Source of the DNA: Bacillota bacterium
Lineage (GTDB): Bacteria > Bacillota > Clostridia > Acetivibrionales > DSM-1351
DNA length: 6,993 bases
NCBI GenBank assembly: GCA_023426005.1
Contig: JAFABO010000198.1
Coordinates: 1 to 6,993 of the forward strand
Direction: 5' to 3'
The translations under genes were made by a program, and so were the position numbers. Below, piece by piece: positions 1 through 6,524 of the stretch. How positions within the stretch are numbered: the stretch's first letter is position 1; each line of letters starts with the position of its first letter. The notes below the pieces were generated by a model. The model worked only from the letters and a program-made list of their open reading frames with translations, ran no database searches and was not told where the DNA came from.

Positions 1-323
1 CCGGGCGGCATCTGGTCAATAAAGCAAAACATGCATTTATTGCTGCAGGAACGGTAATCACTCATCAGACTGTTATCAAACTCAATTCCCAGATCGTCAT
101 CGTAATCCTTCTCAATCTCCAGCAGCCATTCTTCCCCATCCTGCTTTTTTATTAATACTTCGATAAATTCGTCCTTGATTAAATACCTGTAATCAAATAC
201 ATCCTCTATCTCTTCATTGTTAACCGCCAATAGGAGATCTCCTGCTTCAATTTCCATTTCTTCTGCAATAGAATCCGGATACACCTCTTTAATCAGATGA
301 CCTTGATTCTTTTTTTTGTTCAA
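1..323 (-). CDS. DUF512/PDZ radical-SAM-like protein, N-terminal part (partial, runs off left edge)
   Basis: Open frame on the minus strand, giving 107 residues before the window ends. Residues about 9-60 (HLIKEVYPDSIAEEMEIEAG onward) look like a small PDZ-like domain with the 'AEEMEIEAGD.LLAVN' pattern. Residues 90-107 carry YRSCSNKCMFCFIDQMPPG, in which C93, C97 and C100 form the CxxxCxxC [4Fe-4S] motif of radical-SAM enzymes. This combination is typical of the DUF512 family of Firmicutes and Cyanobacteria, whose reaction is unknown. In many clostridia the gene stands just before der (engA), and the missing 3' part would lie left of position 1. Start choice: TTG at 323-321 has AGAGGA (338-333) 9 nt upstream. 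An in-frame ATG at 341-339 has no SD and would place that same AGAGGA inside the coding region. The TTG start also gives the N-terminus expected for the family. Family assignment is firm; the start is likely but not proven. Confidence 0.9.
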   Translation of the reverse strand, partial: MNKKKNQGHLIKEVYPDSIAEEMEIEAGDLLLAVNNEEIEDVFDYRYLIKDEFIEVLIKKQDGEEWLLEIEKDYDDDLGIEFDNSLMSDYRSCSNKCMFCFIDQMPP

Positions 324-332
324 ATAGGATTT

Positions 333-338
333 TCCTCT
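333..338 (-). promoter_or_regulatory. Shine-Dalgarno AGAGGA that favours the TTG start of the DUF512 gene
   Basis: AGAGGA on the minus strand is separated by 9 nt from TTG at 323-321. The competing ATG at 341 has only A/T-rich sequence before it. The motif is also the core of the right arm of an inverted repeat (334-341 with 401-408), so its accessibility may depend on where the transcript begins. Confidence 0.6.
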
Positions 339-408
339 CATGTATATTTTTTAACTGTTTTAATATTTATCAAGAATATTGTCATTCCTATTGTACTCTT
401 ATGAGAGG
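334..408. repeat. 8-bp perfect inverted repeat flanking the DUF512 leader
   Basis: CCTCTCAT at 334-341 (plus strand) is the exact reverse complement of ATGAGAGG at 401-408, with 59 nt between the arms. In minus-strand RNA the upstream arm CCUCUCAU would pair with AUGAGAGG, which contains the SD of the DUF512 gene. The upstream arm lies in the spacer of the candidate promoter, so it would be present only in transcripts that start further upstream. The repeat is seen directly; its function is inferred. Confidence 0.5.
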
Positions 409-418
409 TTTTATACAA
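390..418 (-). promoter_or_regulatory. Candidate sigma-A promoter for the DUF512 gene
   Basis: On the minus strand, -35 TTGTAT (418-413) is followed by a 17-nt spacer and -10 TACAAT (395-390). The -10 box matches TATAAT at five of six positions and the spacing is ideal; the -35 box is weak (only TTG matches). Transcription would start near 383, giving a leader of about 60 nt before the TTG start. A weaker alternative, ATGACA near 388-383 with A/T-rich sequence downstream, cannot be excluded. No start site has been mapped. Confidence 0.4.
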
Positions 419-421
419 GGG

Positions 422-466
422 AGGCCAAGCGTCTCACAATACCGTTAAGCCAGTGGTATTTGACCT
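422..466 (-). terminator. Weak two-part stem-loop after the cyuA-like gene (no U tract)
   Basis: Beginning 2 nt after the TGA stop at 469, minus-strand RNA can form an outer stem AGGTCAA (466-460) with TTGGCCT (428-422), which includes one G-U pair. An inner stem ATACC (459-455) pairs with GGTAT (443-439) around an 11-nt loop. A 10-nt bulge lies on the 3' side. The structure is followed by CCCTTGTATAAAACC with no run of T, so it is not a standard intrinsic terminator. It may be a weak or Rho-dependent end of the operon, or only an mRNA-stabilising hairpin. Confidence 0.22.
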
Positions 467-468
467 TA

Positions 469-1752
469 TCATACATCTGCAGTCTTATCGATCATAAGCT
501 TTAAAATGGCAACATCTGTGGATTTCATACCGACTTTCCCAATATAGCCGATATTCCGTATTGTCTCTTCCACATTACTTTTTACAATCCCGTCTCCAGG
601 ATGGAAGCAGTGATTTTCTTCCCCCAAAAAGTGAGCCATAATAGCTGCTTCTACCGCTGATGCAATTTTAGCCGCACATGAGGATTTGGCGCCGTCACAT
701 ACAATTCCGCCCACATTTGCAATTGTATTGGTGATGGTTTTCGATATCATGTGGTAGTCTCCGCCATAGAGATATGTAATGGCCGCTCCTGCCCCGCAGG
801 CGGCGCTGACCGCGCCACAGTAGGCCGACAGACTGCCGATGTATTTCTTCTGATGAATGGAAATCAAATTGCTCACTACCAGAGCCCGGTACAATTTCTC
901 TTCCGGTAAATTGAGACTTTGAGCAAACTCAATAACCGGAAGGGAACATGTCATACCCTGGTTACCACTTCCCGAATTGATGACAACCGGCATGGAACAG
1001 CCGTTCATCCGGGCATCCGATCCCGCAGCTGCTCTGGCCCGGGCTCTGACCTTGATGTCATCCCCATACACTCTTAACAGGGTTCTGCCCACCTCTGCCC
1101 CATAGCTGTTTTTTAATCCTTCATCGGAAATGGCTTTATTCATTTGTATCTGTCTTCCAATGACATCTCTTACATCCTCTATCTCAACTTTATCTGCAAA
1201 AGCCAGTATGTCCCCTACGTTCAGAAGTGACTTGTCTCCAAGTATTTCCGGGCTGCCGGCTTCCTCTTCGGCCTCAAAAATCACTTCATCGTCTTTAGTT
1301 ATACGTGTAATTCCCGTATGTTTATTTATAATGGTCACTTCGGCTGAATGACTCCCTTTGGCAACCCTTGCATAAATATATAGATTTTCTACCCCTTCTT
1401 CCAGAAAGCACTGGCAAAAACCTTCTCCTAACAATTTATGCGTTTTTGCAATATCCTCCGGTGTGACACTCTCCAGAACCTCCAGCTTCCTGGAGGCATC
1501 TCCCCCTGTTATGCCTAGAATGGCAGCCGCATCAATGCCTTTCATCCCTCCTGAATTTGGAACTGTAACTCCTTTTACATTTTTAATGATATTTCCGCTG
1601 CATCGTATCTCCATATGATCCGGAAATTCACCGAGAACCTCCCTTGCTTTTGAAGTGGCATAAGCGAGGGCAATGGGTTCGGTGCAACCAAGTGCCGGTA
1701 TCAACTCTTCCTTTAAAATCATCAAATAGTTCTTATATAATGTTTTATCCAT
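469..1752 (-). CDS. cyuA: CyuA-type L-cysteine desulfidase / serine dehydratase-like Fe-S protein (UPF0597)
   Basis: A 427-residue protein of the CyuA/YhaM (UPF0597) family, related to the alpha subunit of iron-sulfur L-serine dehydratase. Family members cleave L-cysteine to pyruvate, ammonia and sulfide with an oxygen-sensitive [4Fe-4S] cluster in the cytosol; serine or related substrates remain possible. Visible features: GCTEPIALAYA near the N-terminus with Cys23, the conserved family cysteine; CSGNIIKNVKGVTVPNSGG at about 51-69; NSGSGNQG at 259-266; AYCGAVSAACG with C312; and IVCDGAKSSCA with C352 and C359. C312, C352 and C359 are the likely cluster ligands by family pattern. Length is normal and no break is visible. 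Start: ATG at 1752 has AAGGGG 7 nt upstream, whereas the in-frame TTG at 1758 lies directly against that SD. It is the last gene of the operon, 81 nt after the aldo/keto reductase. Family placement is firm; substrate is inferred. Confidence 0.9.
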   Translation of the reverse strand: MDKTLYKNYLMILKEELIPALGCTEPIALAYATSKAREVLGEFPDHMEIRCSGNIIKNVKGVTVPNSGGMKGIDAAAILGITGGDASRKLEVLESVTPEDIAKTHKLLGEGFCQCFLEEGVENLYIYARVAKGSHSAEVTIINKHTGITRITKDDEVIFEAEEEAGSPEILGDKSLLNVGDILAFADKVEIEDVRDVIGRQIQMNKAISDEGLKNSYGAEVGRTLLRVYGDDIKVRARARAAAGSDARMNGCSMPVVINSGSGNQGMTCSLPVIEFAQSLNLPEEKLYRALVVSNLISIHQKKYIGSLSAYCGAVSAACGAGAAITYLYGGDYHMISKTITNTIANVGGIVCDGAKSSCAAKIASAVEAAIMAHFLGEENHCFHPGDGIVKSNVEETIRNIGYIGKVGMKSTDVAILKLMIDKTADV

Positions 1753-1759
1753 GTTCAAT

Positions 1760-1765
1760 CCCCTT
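1760..1765 (-). promoter_or_regulatory. Shine-Dalgarno AAGGGG that sets the cyuA-like start at ATG 1752
   Basis: AAGGGG (1765-1760) is followed by 7 nt and then ATG at 1752-1750. This spacing favours the ATG over the TTG two codons upstream (1758-1756), which is only 1 nt from the SD. Confidence 0.7.
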
Positions 1766-1833
1766 CAATGCTTCCGGCAGTGAAATTTCAATCTCCCAAC
1801 CGGCATATTGCTGCCCCAAATGGTATCTTTTAT

Positions 1834-2751
1834 TTACGGAAGGACTTTTCCGGCTGACAGGTATAATTCATACCATTCTTCCCTTGTCAGACGGATATCC
1901 GACGCTTTACAAATATCTTTTATCCTCTGCTCATTGGTGCTGCCAACAATTGTCTGAATATGTGCAGGATGGCGCAAAATCCATGCTATTGCAATTGAAT
2001 TTGCCGTAGCCTGATACTTCTCTGAAAGACAATTCAACCGTTTATTTAATTCCGGGTATTTGTCACTTCCTATAAAGGTTCCTTCGAACATTCCATATTG
2101 AAACGGAGACCAGGCCTGAATTGTTATATCCTTCAACCTGCAGTACTCCAATATGCTGGCATCACGGTTAACTGCCGCATCATTATGAATATTTACATTA
2201 AGGCCTGAATCAATAATGCCGCAATGTGCAATACTAAACTGCAGCTGGTTAATCATGATCCTGTTATTGCAATATTTATTCATCAGCTCCAGCTGCATGG
2301 AATTCTGGTTGCTTACCCCAAAATAGCGCACTTTTCCCGATTTCTCCAACACCTCAAAGGCTTCTGCCACTTCCTCCTCTTCCATCAATGTATCCGGCCT
2401 GTGAAGAAGCAGGATATCAATGTATTCTGTACCGAGTCTTTTTAAACTTCCTTCTACCGATTCCAAAATATATTTTTTAGAGAAGTCATAGCAGCAGCCG
2501 GGGCGGATGGCGCATTTGGTCTGAAGCGTCATATTTTTGCGAAGCTCACCCGGAACACACTCCCCAAATACGCTTTCTGCTTCGCCGCCGCCATAAATGT
2601 CGGCGTGGTCAAAGAAATTAATCCCCTCTGCCATTGCTGTATCAATAAGGGAACGAACTTCCTTCTTTCCCTTTAATCCATTAATCCTCATGCATCCAAG
2701 CCCGATTTCCGGCACCTGTATTTTTCCGTTTCCTATTGAAATTGTCTTCAT
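1834..2751 (-). CDS. Aldo/keto reductase, YdhF-like
   Basis: A 305-residue TIM-barrel NAD(P)H-dependent oxidoreductase of the aldo/keto reductase superfamily, presumably cytosolic. The catalytic tetrad is complete: D48 and Y53 in FFDHADIYGGGEAE, K79 in LQTKC, and H117 in LLLHRPD. Cofactor-site features include GVSN (145-148), QLQFS (169-173), WSPF (214-217) and the C-terminal GSTNEQRI (270-277) that contacts the NADP phosphate in the family. HADIYGG together with LLLHRPDTLM and the AEAFEVLEKSGKVRYFGVSN stretch resembles E. coli YdhF, an AKR of unknown substrate. The start ATG at 2751 has AAGGGAG 7 nt upstream, and the gene begins 22 nt after the dipeptidase stop. As part of the operon it may reduce an aldehyde or keto group on the imported compound or on a breakdown product; this is inference. 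The fold and activity class are certain, the substrate is unknown. Confidence 0.93.
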   Translation of the reverse strand: MKTISIGNGKIQVPEIGLGCMRINGLKGKKEVRSLIDTAMAEGINFFDHADIYGGGEAESVFGECVPGELRKNMTLQTKCAIRPGCCYDFSKKYILESVEGSLKRLGTEYIDILLLHRPDTLMEEEEVAEAFEVLEKSGKVRYFGVSNQNSMQLELMNKYCNNRIMINQLQFSIAHCGIIDSGLNVNIHNDAAVNRDASILEYCRLKDITIQAWSPFQYGMFEGTFIGSDKYPELNKRLNCLSEKYQATANSIAIAWILRHPAHIQTIVGSTNEQRIKDICKASDIRLTREEWYELYLSAGKVLP

Positions 2752-2773
2752 ATTACTGCTCCCTTCGGTACAG

Positions 2774-4114
2774 TTATAATCTATTATTTAATCTTTCCAG
2801 AGCACGTACATAAATCCTCACTGCCTTTTTCAAATTCGTAATGGACTGTGCTTCATCAGCAGAGTGGCAAGCCCCATGCCCTTCGGCAAGGCCAAGTTCT
2901 TTGAAGTCGGCCGGAAGGCCCGAACCAAACCCAACTGCATTGGGAAGCTTTCTGGCATAGGTTCCGCCGCCCATGACATATGCCTGCTTTTCATCACAAA
3001 TCTCCTCTCTGTAGGCCTTCATCAATTCCTCCACCAGCGGATGCTCCAAATCCATATAGTTAGGCGGATCATCTGCTATTTGGGTAATCTTAAAACCTTC
3101 CTTTCCTGCCGCGGCCCTTACCTTTTCCAGAATGACCTCAATCTCTGCCGTTACCGGATAGCGGATATCCACACCCATATGAAGGCAGCCATCCCGCAGA
3201 GAAATTATTCCCGGATTACAGGTCAATGCACCGGATATTCCATCCTCACAGGCAATTCCAAATCCGCTTCCGAAGCCATCCCTGCAAATCTCTTTTAAAA
3301 AGGAGGTTACTTTTCTTTCATTTGTGCCAATGGCTGATTTTTGCAGACTTTGGCACAATACGCCCACAGCATTTTTTGTTCCTTCCGGGAAAGCCGCATG
3401 ACCTGAAATACCTTCTGCTTCAATACAGACTGTTTCTCCCGAAGCCATATTTTTAATAACAGCTTTGGCTTTTGAGGGTACGCTGTTGAGAGCATTTCCG
3501 CCCTCCAGCCTGAGGATATTCCCCTCCAGCTTTTCCGATTTCAGATATACACGGCAGATTCCCTTTTCCCCATGGCAGACCGGAAAACCGCAATCCGCAA
3601 CGAAAGACCAGTCGGGTGCCCTTCTATGTACAAGATAGTAGGTGATATCATCCATGCCCCTCTCTTCATTGCATCCAAAAATCAAAGATAATTTAACATT
3701 CAGGTCAAGTTTGCTGTCCTTCAGATATTTCATTGCATACAGCACCGCTACAAGCGGCCCCTTGTTGTCCTGTACACCCCGTCCGATTATAAAGTCCCCT
3801 TTTCTGGTACAGGAAAAGGGTTCATAAACCCAGCCTTCTCCGGCCGGCACCACATCCAGATGTCCCCATGCCGCAATCTCCCTGTCGGCCTCACCAAAAC
3901 TGATCCGCCCGCAATAACCATCACAGTTGTCTGTTTGGAACCCATACTTTTCTCCCATTGAGAGCATTCTCTCAAGAACCTCCCCACAATTTTTCCCGTA
4001 AGGGAATCCACCTTCAGCCCGGCCAGAGACACTTGGTATTTCCACAAGTTGTGCAATATCCGACAAAAAACTCTCTTCCTCTTCACACAGCCACAGATCC
4101 AATTCATCCATCAT
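2774..4114 (-). CDS. M20 family dipeptidase, PepV/Sapep-like
   Basis: A 446-residue metallopeptidase of clan MH, family M20, closest in pattern to PepV of lactobacilli and Sapep of staphylococci. These cytosolic two-metal (Zn or Mn) enzymes cleave dipeptides and some N-terminal residues. All expected residues are present: metal ligand H85 and catalytic-support D87 in AAWGHLDVVPAG, bridging D116 in GVQDNKGP, catalytic E150 with metal ligand E151 in CNEERG, D174 in VADCGFP, lid-domain H239 in ISGHAAFPEG, GGGTYAR at 382-388, and terminal ligand H417 in GHGACHSADE. Length is close to the family's. No signal peptide is seen. The start is ATG 4114, because AAAGGA lies 8 nt upstream; the frame is open up to 4162 but that longer start has no SD and would overlap the regulator gene by 59 nt. 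The chosen start overlaps the regulator stop within ATGATGGATGA, suggesting translational coupling. It probably supplies free amino acids to the downstream enzymes. Confidence 0.93.
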   Translation of the reverse strand: MMDELDLWLCEEEESFLSDIAQLVEIPSVSGRAEGGFPYGKNCGEVLERMLSMGEKYGFQTDNCDGYCGRISFGEADREIAAWGHLDVVPAGEGWVYEPFSCTRKGDFIIGRGVQDNKGPLVAVLYAMKYLKDSKLDLNVKLSLIFGCNEERGMDDITYYLVHRRAPDWSFVADCGFPVCHGEKGICRVYLKSEKLEGNILRLEGGNALNSVPSKAKAVIKNMASGETVCIEAEGISGHAAFPEGTKNAVGVLCQSLQKSAIGTNERKVTSFLKEICRDGFGSGFGIACEDGISGALTCNPGIISLRDGCLHMGVDIRYPVTAEIEVILEKVRAAAGKEGFKITQIADDPPNYMDLEHPLVEELMKAYREEICDEKQAYVMGGGTYARKLPNAVGFGSGLPADFKELGLAEGHGACHSADEAQSITNLKKAVRIYVRALERLNNRL

Positions 4115-5657
4115 TGTTTGAATCCTTTCTCGTTTTCGATCCTTCGGTATAAAACCATTCACGGTATTTTTTCGGCGTCATCCCCGTTTCCTGCCTGAAA
4201 ATCCTGATGAACTGGGATGTATCATTATATCCTGACATAGACGCCACCTCTGTTATGGAGAGCTTGCTGCCTGTCAGAAACTTTTTGGCATGCTCCATCC
4301 TGAGCTCCCTCAGCCAGGTTGAAAAGCTGATTCCCATTCTTTCTGCAAAAATGTGACTTACATATGTCGGATTCATAAATAATACTTTTTCCGCCAGCTC
4401 CTTTACTGTAATATCCTGACTAAAATGCACCCGTGCATACTCAGTCATCACGGTAACAATATCTCTGCTTCCCTCTTCGCCATTCTTTTCACTCAACAGA
4501 CAGATATTTCTTCCTATTGATTGAAAATAGTTTTCCATCTCGTCAAGGTCAGGAAAATCCATTATACTCACTCTGCTCTCCCGAAGACGGAGCTGTTCAT
4601 CTCCGCTGAGCTGCAGCGCCCGGTGCAGGATGATACTTATCTGTGACAGGAGCAATTCCAGACAGTCCATTTTAATCATGCCCTTTTCCCGCACTTCTTC
4701 AAAAATCTGTGTCAGGATATATTCCGTCTTGCCGGCATTTTTCTTTTCCAGGGCATCCTTAAGAAGTACTTCCTTTTCTTTGGAAAGACTGTAGCTTTTC
4801 AGCAGGCTTTTATTTATCTGGCCGCCGGTAATAAGCTGTCCCGGAATAAATATTTTATATTCCAGCAATTCCAATGCCTCCCGGTATGCAGTCCTCACCT
4901 TCCCGGGCTCGGTATATATCCCGCTGGCCCCCATATAAACCTTATAACCGGCTTCTGTAAAAATACCCAGAAACTTTCTTGGTATGAACAAATTTTCTTT
5001 TGTATTATTAATCACCAATGTCCATACCTTGCCTTTCGTTTCCACAAAACGAAAGCCTGTCCATATCTCTTCCCCTAATATATTCACAACATTTTGTAAT
5101 ATATCTTCCCTGTGCAGCTCCTGATATCTGGGTAAAAAGATGGTGAGCACCTGGAATTTACTAAATACCTTTTTAAACATATTCAGCTCTACAAAGTCTG
5201 CCGCTTCGTCACCCTGGATGCATTTCAGAATATACCGGGTTGTCATATCTTTACCGGTCATCATTACCTCTCTTTTTTCAGACCGGTTTTTATTCAAAAA
5301 TTTATCTATACACTCCTTGAGTTTTTCATTTTCCACAGGTTTTAAAATATAGTCGGAAGCTCCATCCTTTAACGCTATTCTCGCATATTCAAAATCCGAA
5401 AATGCACTGAACATAACAACCTGCGCTTTCGGATTTTTCTTCTTGATAGCCTTCAACAGTTCCAAACCATCCATTTTAGGCATACGGATATCTGTCATAA
5501 TCAGCTCCGGCAAATACCGGCAATAGATTTCGAATCCACGTTCTCCATTGACCGCCTCAAGTATTTGAAATTGATTTTGTACATCATATTCTTTAATTTT
5601 TTTAATCAGCGACTGCCGCGCATACTCCTCATCTTCAACAACTAAAATAGTAGTCAT
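4104..5657 (-). CDS. Response regulator, YesN/AraC family (receiver + AraC-type HTH)
   Basis: A 517-residue two-component response regulator. Residues 1-122 form a receiver domain: acidic pocket E8/D9 in ILVVEDEEYAR, phosphoacceptor D56 in LIMTDIRMPKMDG, switch residue S84 in VVMFSAFSDFEYA, and K106 in DYILKPVEN. Residues about 165-272 resemble the degenerate GGDEF-like middle domain common in YesN/CdaR-type regulators, ending in YMGASGIYTEPGKVRTAYREALELLEYK. Residues about 400-503 are a double helix-turn-helix AraC DNA-binding domain with the signature GYNDTSQFIRIFRQETGMTP near 477-496. Phosphorylation by a YesM-type membrane kinase is expected, but no kinase gene is in the window; it may lie upstream of 6993. 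The start ATG 5657 has AGAGGAG 7 nt upstream, and the gene lies 27 nt after the permease stop. By family precedent it activates the adjacent ABC transporter operon in response to an external carbohydrate-like signal. The target site cannot be seen because the operon promoter is outside the window. Confidence 0.94.
   Translation of the reverse strand: MTTILVVEDEEYARQSLIKKIKEYDVQNQFQILEAVNGERGFEIYCRYLPELIMTDIRMPKMDGLELLKAIKKKNPKAQVVMFSAFSDFEYARIALKDGASDYILKPVENEKLKECIDKFLNKNRSEKREVMMTGKDMTTRYILKCIQGDEAADFVELNMFKKVFSKFQVLTIFLPRYQELHREDILQNVVNILGEEIWTGFRFVETKGKVWTLVINNTKENLFIPRKFLGIFTEAGYKVYMGASGIYTEPGKVRTAYREALELLEYKIFIPGQLITGGQINKSLLKSYSLSKEKEVLLKDALEKKNAGKTEYILTQIFEEVREKGMIKMDCLELLLSQISIILHRALQLSGDEQLRLRESRVSIMDFPDLDEMENYFQSIGRNICLLSEKNGEEGSRDIVTVMTEYARVHFSQDITVKELAEKVLFMNPTYVSHIFAERMGISFSTWLRELRMEHAKKFLTGSKLSITEVASMSGYNDTSQFIRIFRQETGMTPKKYREWFYTEGSKTRKDSNNDG
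4123..4130 (-). promoter_or_regulatory. Shine-Dalgarno AGAAAGGA inside the regulator gene, setting the dipeptidase start
   Basis: AGAAAGGA (4130-4123) lies within the last codons of the response-regulator gene and 8 nt before ATG 4114. It rules in the 11-nt overlap start and argues against the upstream in-frame start at 4162. Confidence 0.7.
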
Positions 5658-5684
5658 AAGAATTCTCCTCTGCTATGGGAAAAC

Positions 5685-6524
5685 TTAACCTTTCACAGCC
5701 CCTGCGGTCAAACCTTTGATGATGTATTTCTGCCCCATACAATATATGACAAGCATTGGTGCCATAGCCATCAGATATGCGGTAAATGCCATCGTATAAT
5801 TAAATGAATACTCTGTCTTAAAGTTGTACTGGAATAACGGCAATGTCCAGATATCCCTGGATCTGTTCAGCATGAGTAACGGCAACATAAAATCATTCCA
5901 TATCCACAATGCATCCATAATAAGAAGTGTAGCAAGCATAGGCTTTACCAGCGGCAGTATAATTTTCATATAGGTCTTAAATACACTGCATCCGTCAATA
6001 TATGCTGATTCTTCTATTTCATATGGAAGACCTTTAATATAGTTTACGAAAAGAAAAACTCCCCGGGTCAGGCTAAACGATAGATACAGAATAATCAACC
6101 CTGTATGATTGAGCATGTTAAGGCTTGTCATCATTTTAGTAACCGGCAGCATAATAACCTGTGAAGGAATAAATAATCCCATCAGTAAATAGTAATATAT
6201 ACAATTATAATACTTTTTATCAGAATTTCTTGCAATTGCATATGACAGGGAGGGAACGAATATCAAAATCAACAAAATTGATATGCATGAGATTTTTATA
6301 GAATTACTCAAGAAGGTCCAATATTTACTGTTATTAAACAGGTCAATAAAATTTGAAAAATTCAAGCTTGATGGGAGGGCAAAAAAATTCTTTCCTGCTT
6401 CATCCAGAGTTTTAAAAGAGTTGATTACTACCAGGTATAGCGGAAACAAAATCAGAATAAGCCCGCATAGAACCAGAGTATCCCTTAAAATCCGCCACCC
6501 TAATCCCCCTTTTTCTATTCTCAT
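5685..6524 (-). CDS. Carbohydrate ABC transporter permease, UgpE/MalG type (CUT1)
   Basis: A 279-residue inner-membrane subunit of a binding-protein-dependent importer of the CUT1 carbohydrate class. About six hydrophobic segments are visible, at roughly 15-36, 74-98, 108-128, 140-162, 194-218 and 245-266. The EAA loop that contacts the ATPase is present at about 169-191 (EIEESAYIDGCSVFKTYMKI then ILP). The C-terminus GLTAGAVKG is typical of MalG/UgpE-type proteins. The start is ATG 6524, sharing one base with the stop of the preceding permease (TGATG), with AGGGGGGA 7 nt upstream; the TTG one codon earlier (6527) is less likely. It pairs with the permease at 6524-6993 to form the membrane channel. 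No ATPase gene is seen; CUT1 systems often use a shared MsmX-like ATPase encoded elsewhere. The substrate cannot be read from the permease. Confidence 0.94.
   Translation of the reverse strand: MRIEKGGLGWRILRDTLVLCGLILILFPLYLVVINSFKTLDEAGKNFFALPSSLNFSNFIDLFNNSKYWTFLSNSIKISCISILLILIFVPSLSYAIARNSDKKYYNCIYYYLLMGLFIPSQVIMLPVTKMMTSLNMLNHTGLIILYLSFSLTRGVFLFVNYIKGLPYEIEESAYIDGCSVFKTYMKIILPLVKPMLATLLIMDALWIWNDFMLPLLMLNRSRDIWTLPLFQYNFKTEYSFNYTMAFTAYLMAMAPMLVIYCMGQKYIIKGLTAGAVKG

Noticed and set aside
438..460. AATACC/GGTATT hairpin considered as a standalone intrinsic terminator
   Set aside because: A 6-bp stem with an 11-nt loop and no T tract does not meet the pattern; it is kept only as part of a weak stem-loop.
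1644..2009. 121-codon open frame on the plus strand across the cyuA/AKR junction
   Set aside because: It is antisense to two well-supported genes, its translation has no recognisable domain, and it has no convincing SD.
2864..3298. 144-codon open frame on the plus strand inside the dipeptidase gene
   Set aside because: It is the complement of a conserved M20 peptidase with all metal ligands intact; the translated protein looks like random antisense sequence.
3787..4107. 106-codon minus-strand frame overlapping the dipeptidase N-terminus
   Set aside because: It is an out-of-frame shadow of the dipeptidase, whose own frame carries the conserved motifs.
4115..4162. Longer dipeptidase start at 4162
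   Set aside because: It lacks an SD, adds 16 residues (MNGFIPKDRKRERIQT) not expected at the N-terminus of PepV-like proteins, and would overlap the regulator's coding end by 59 nt.
5658..5684. Possible separate promoter for the response regulator in the 27-nt gap
   Set aside because: The gap holds only the SD and no -35/-10 pair fits; co-transcription with the permeases is more likely.
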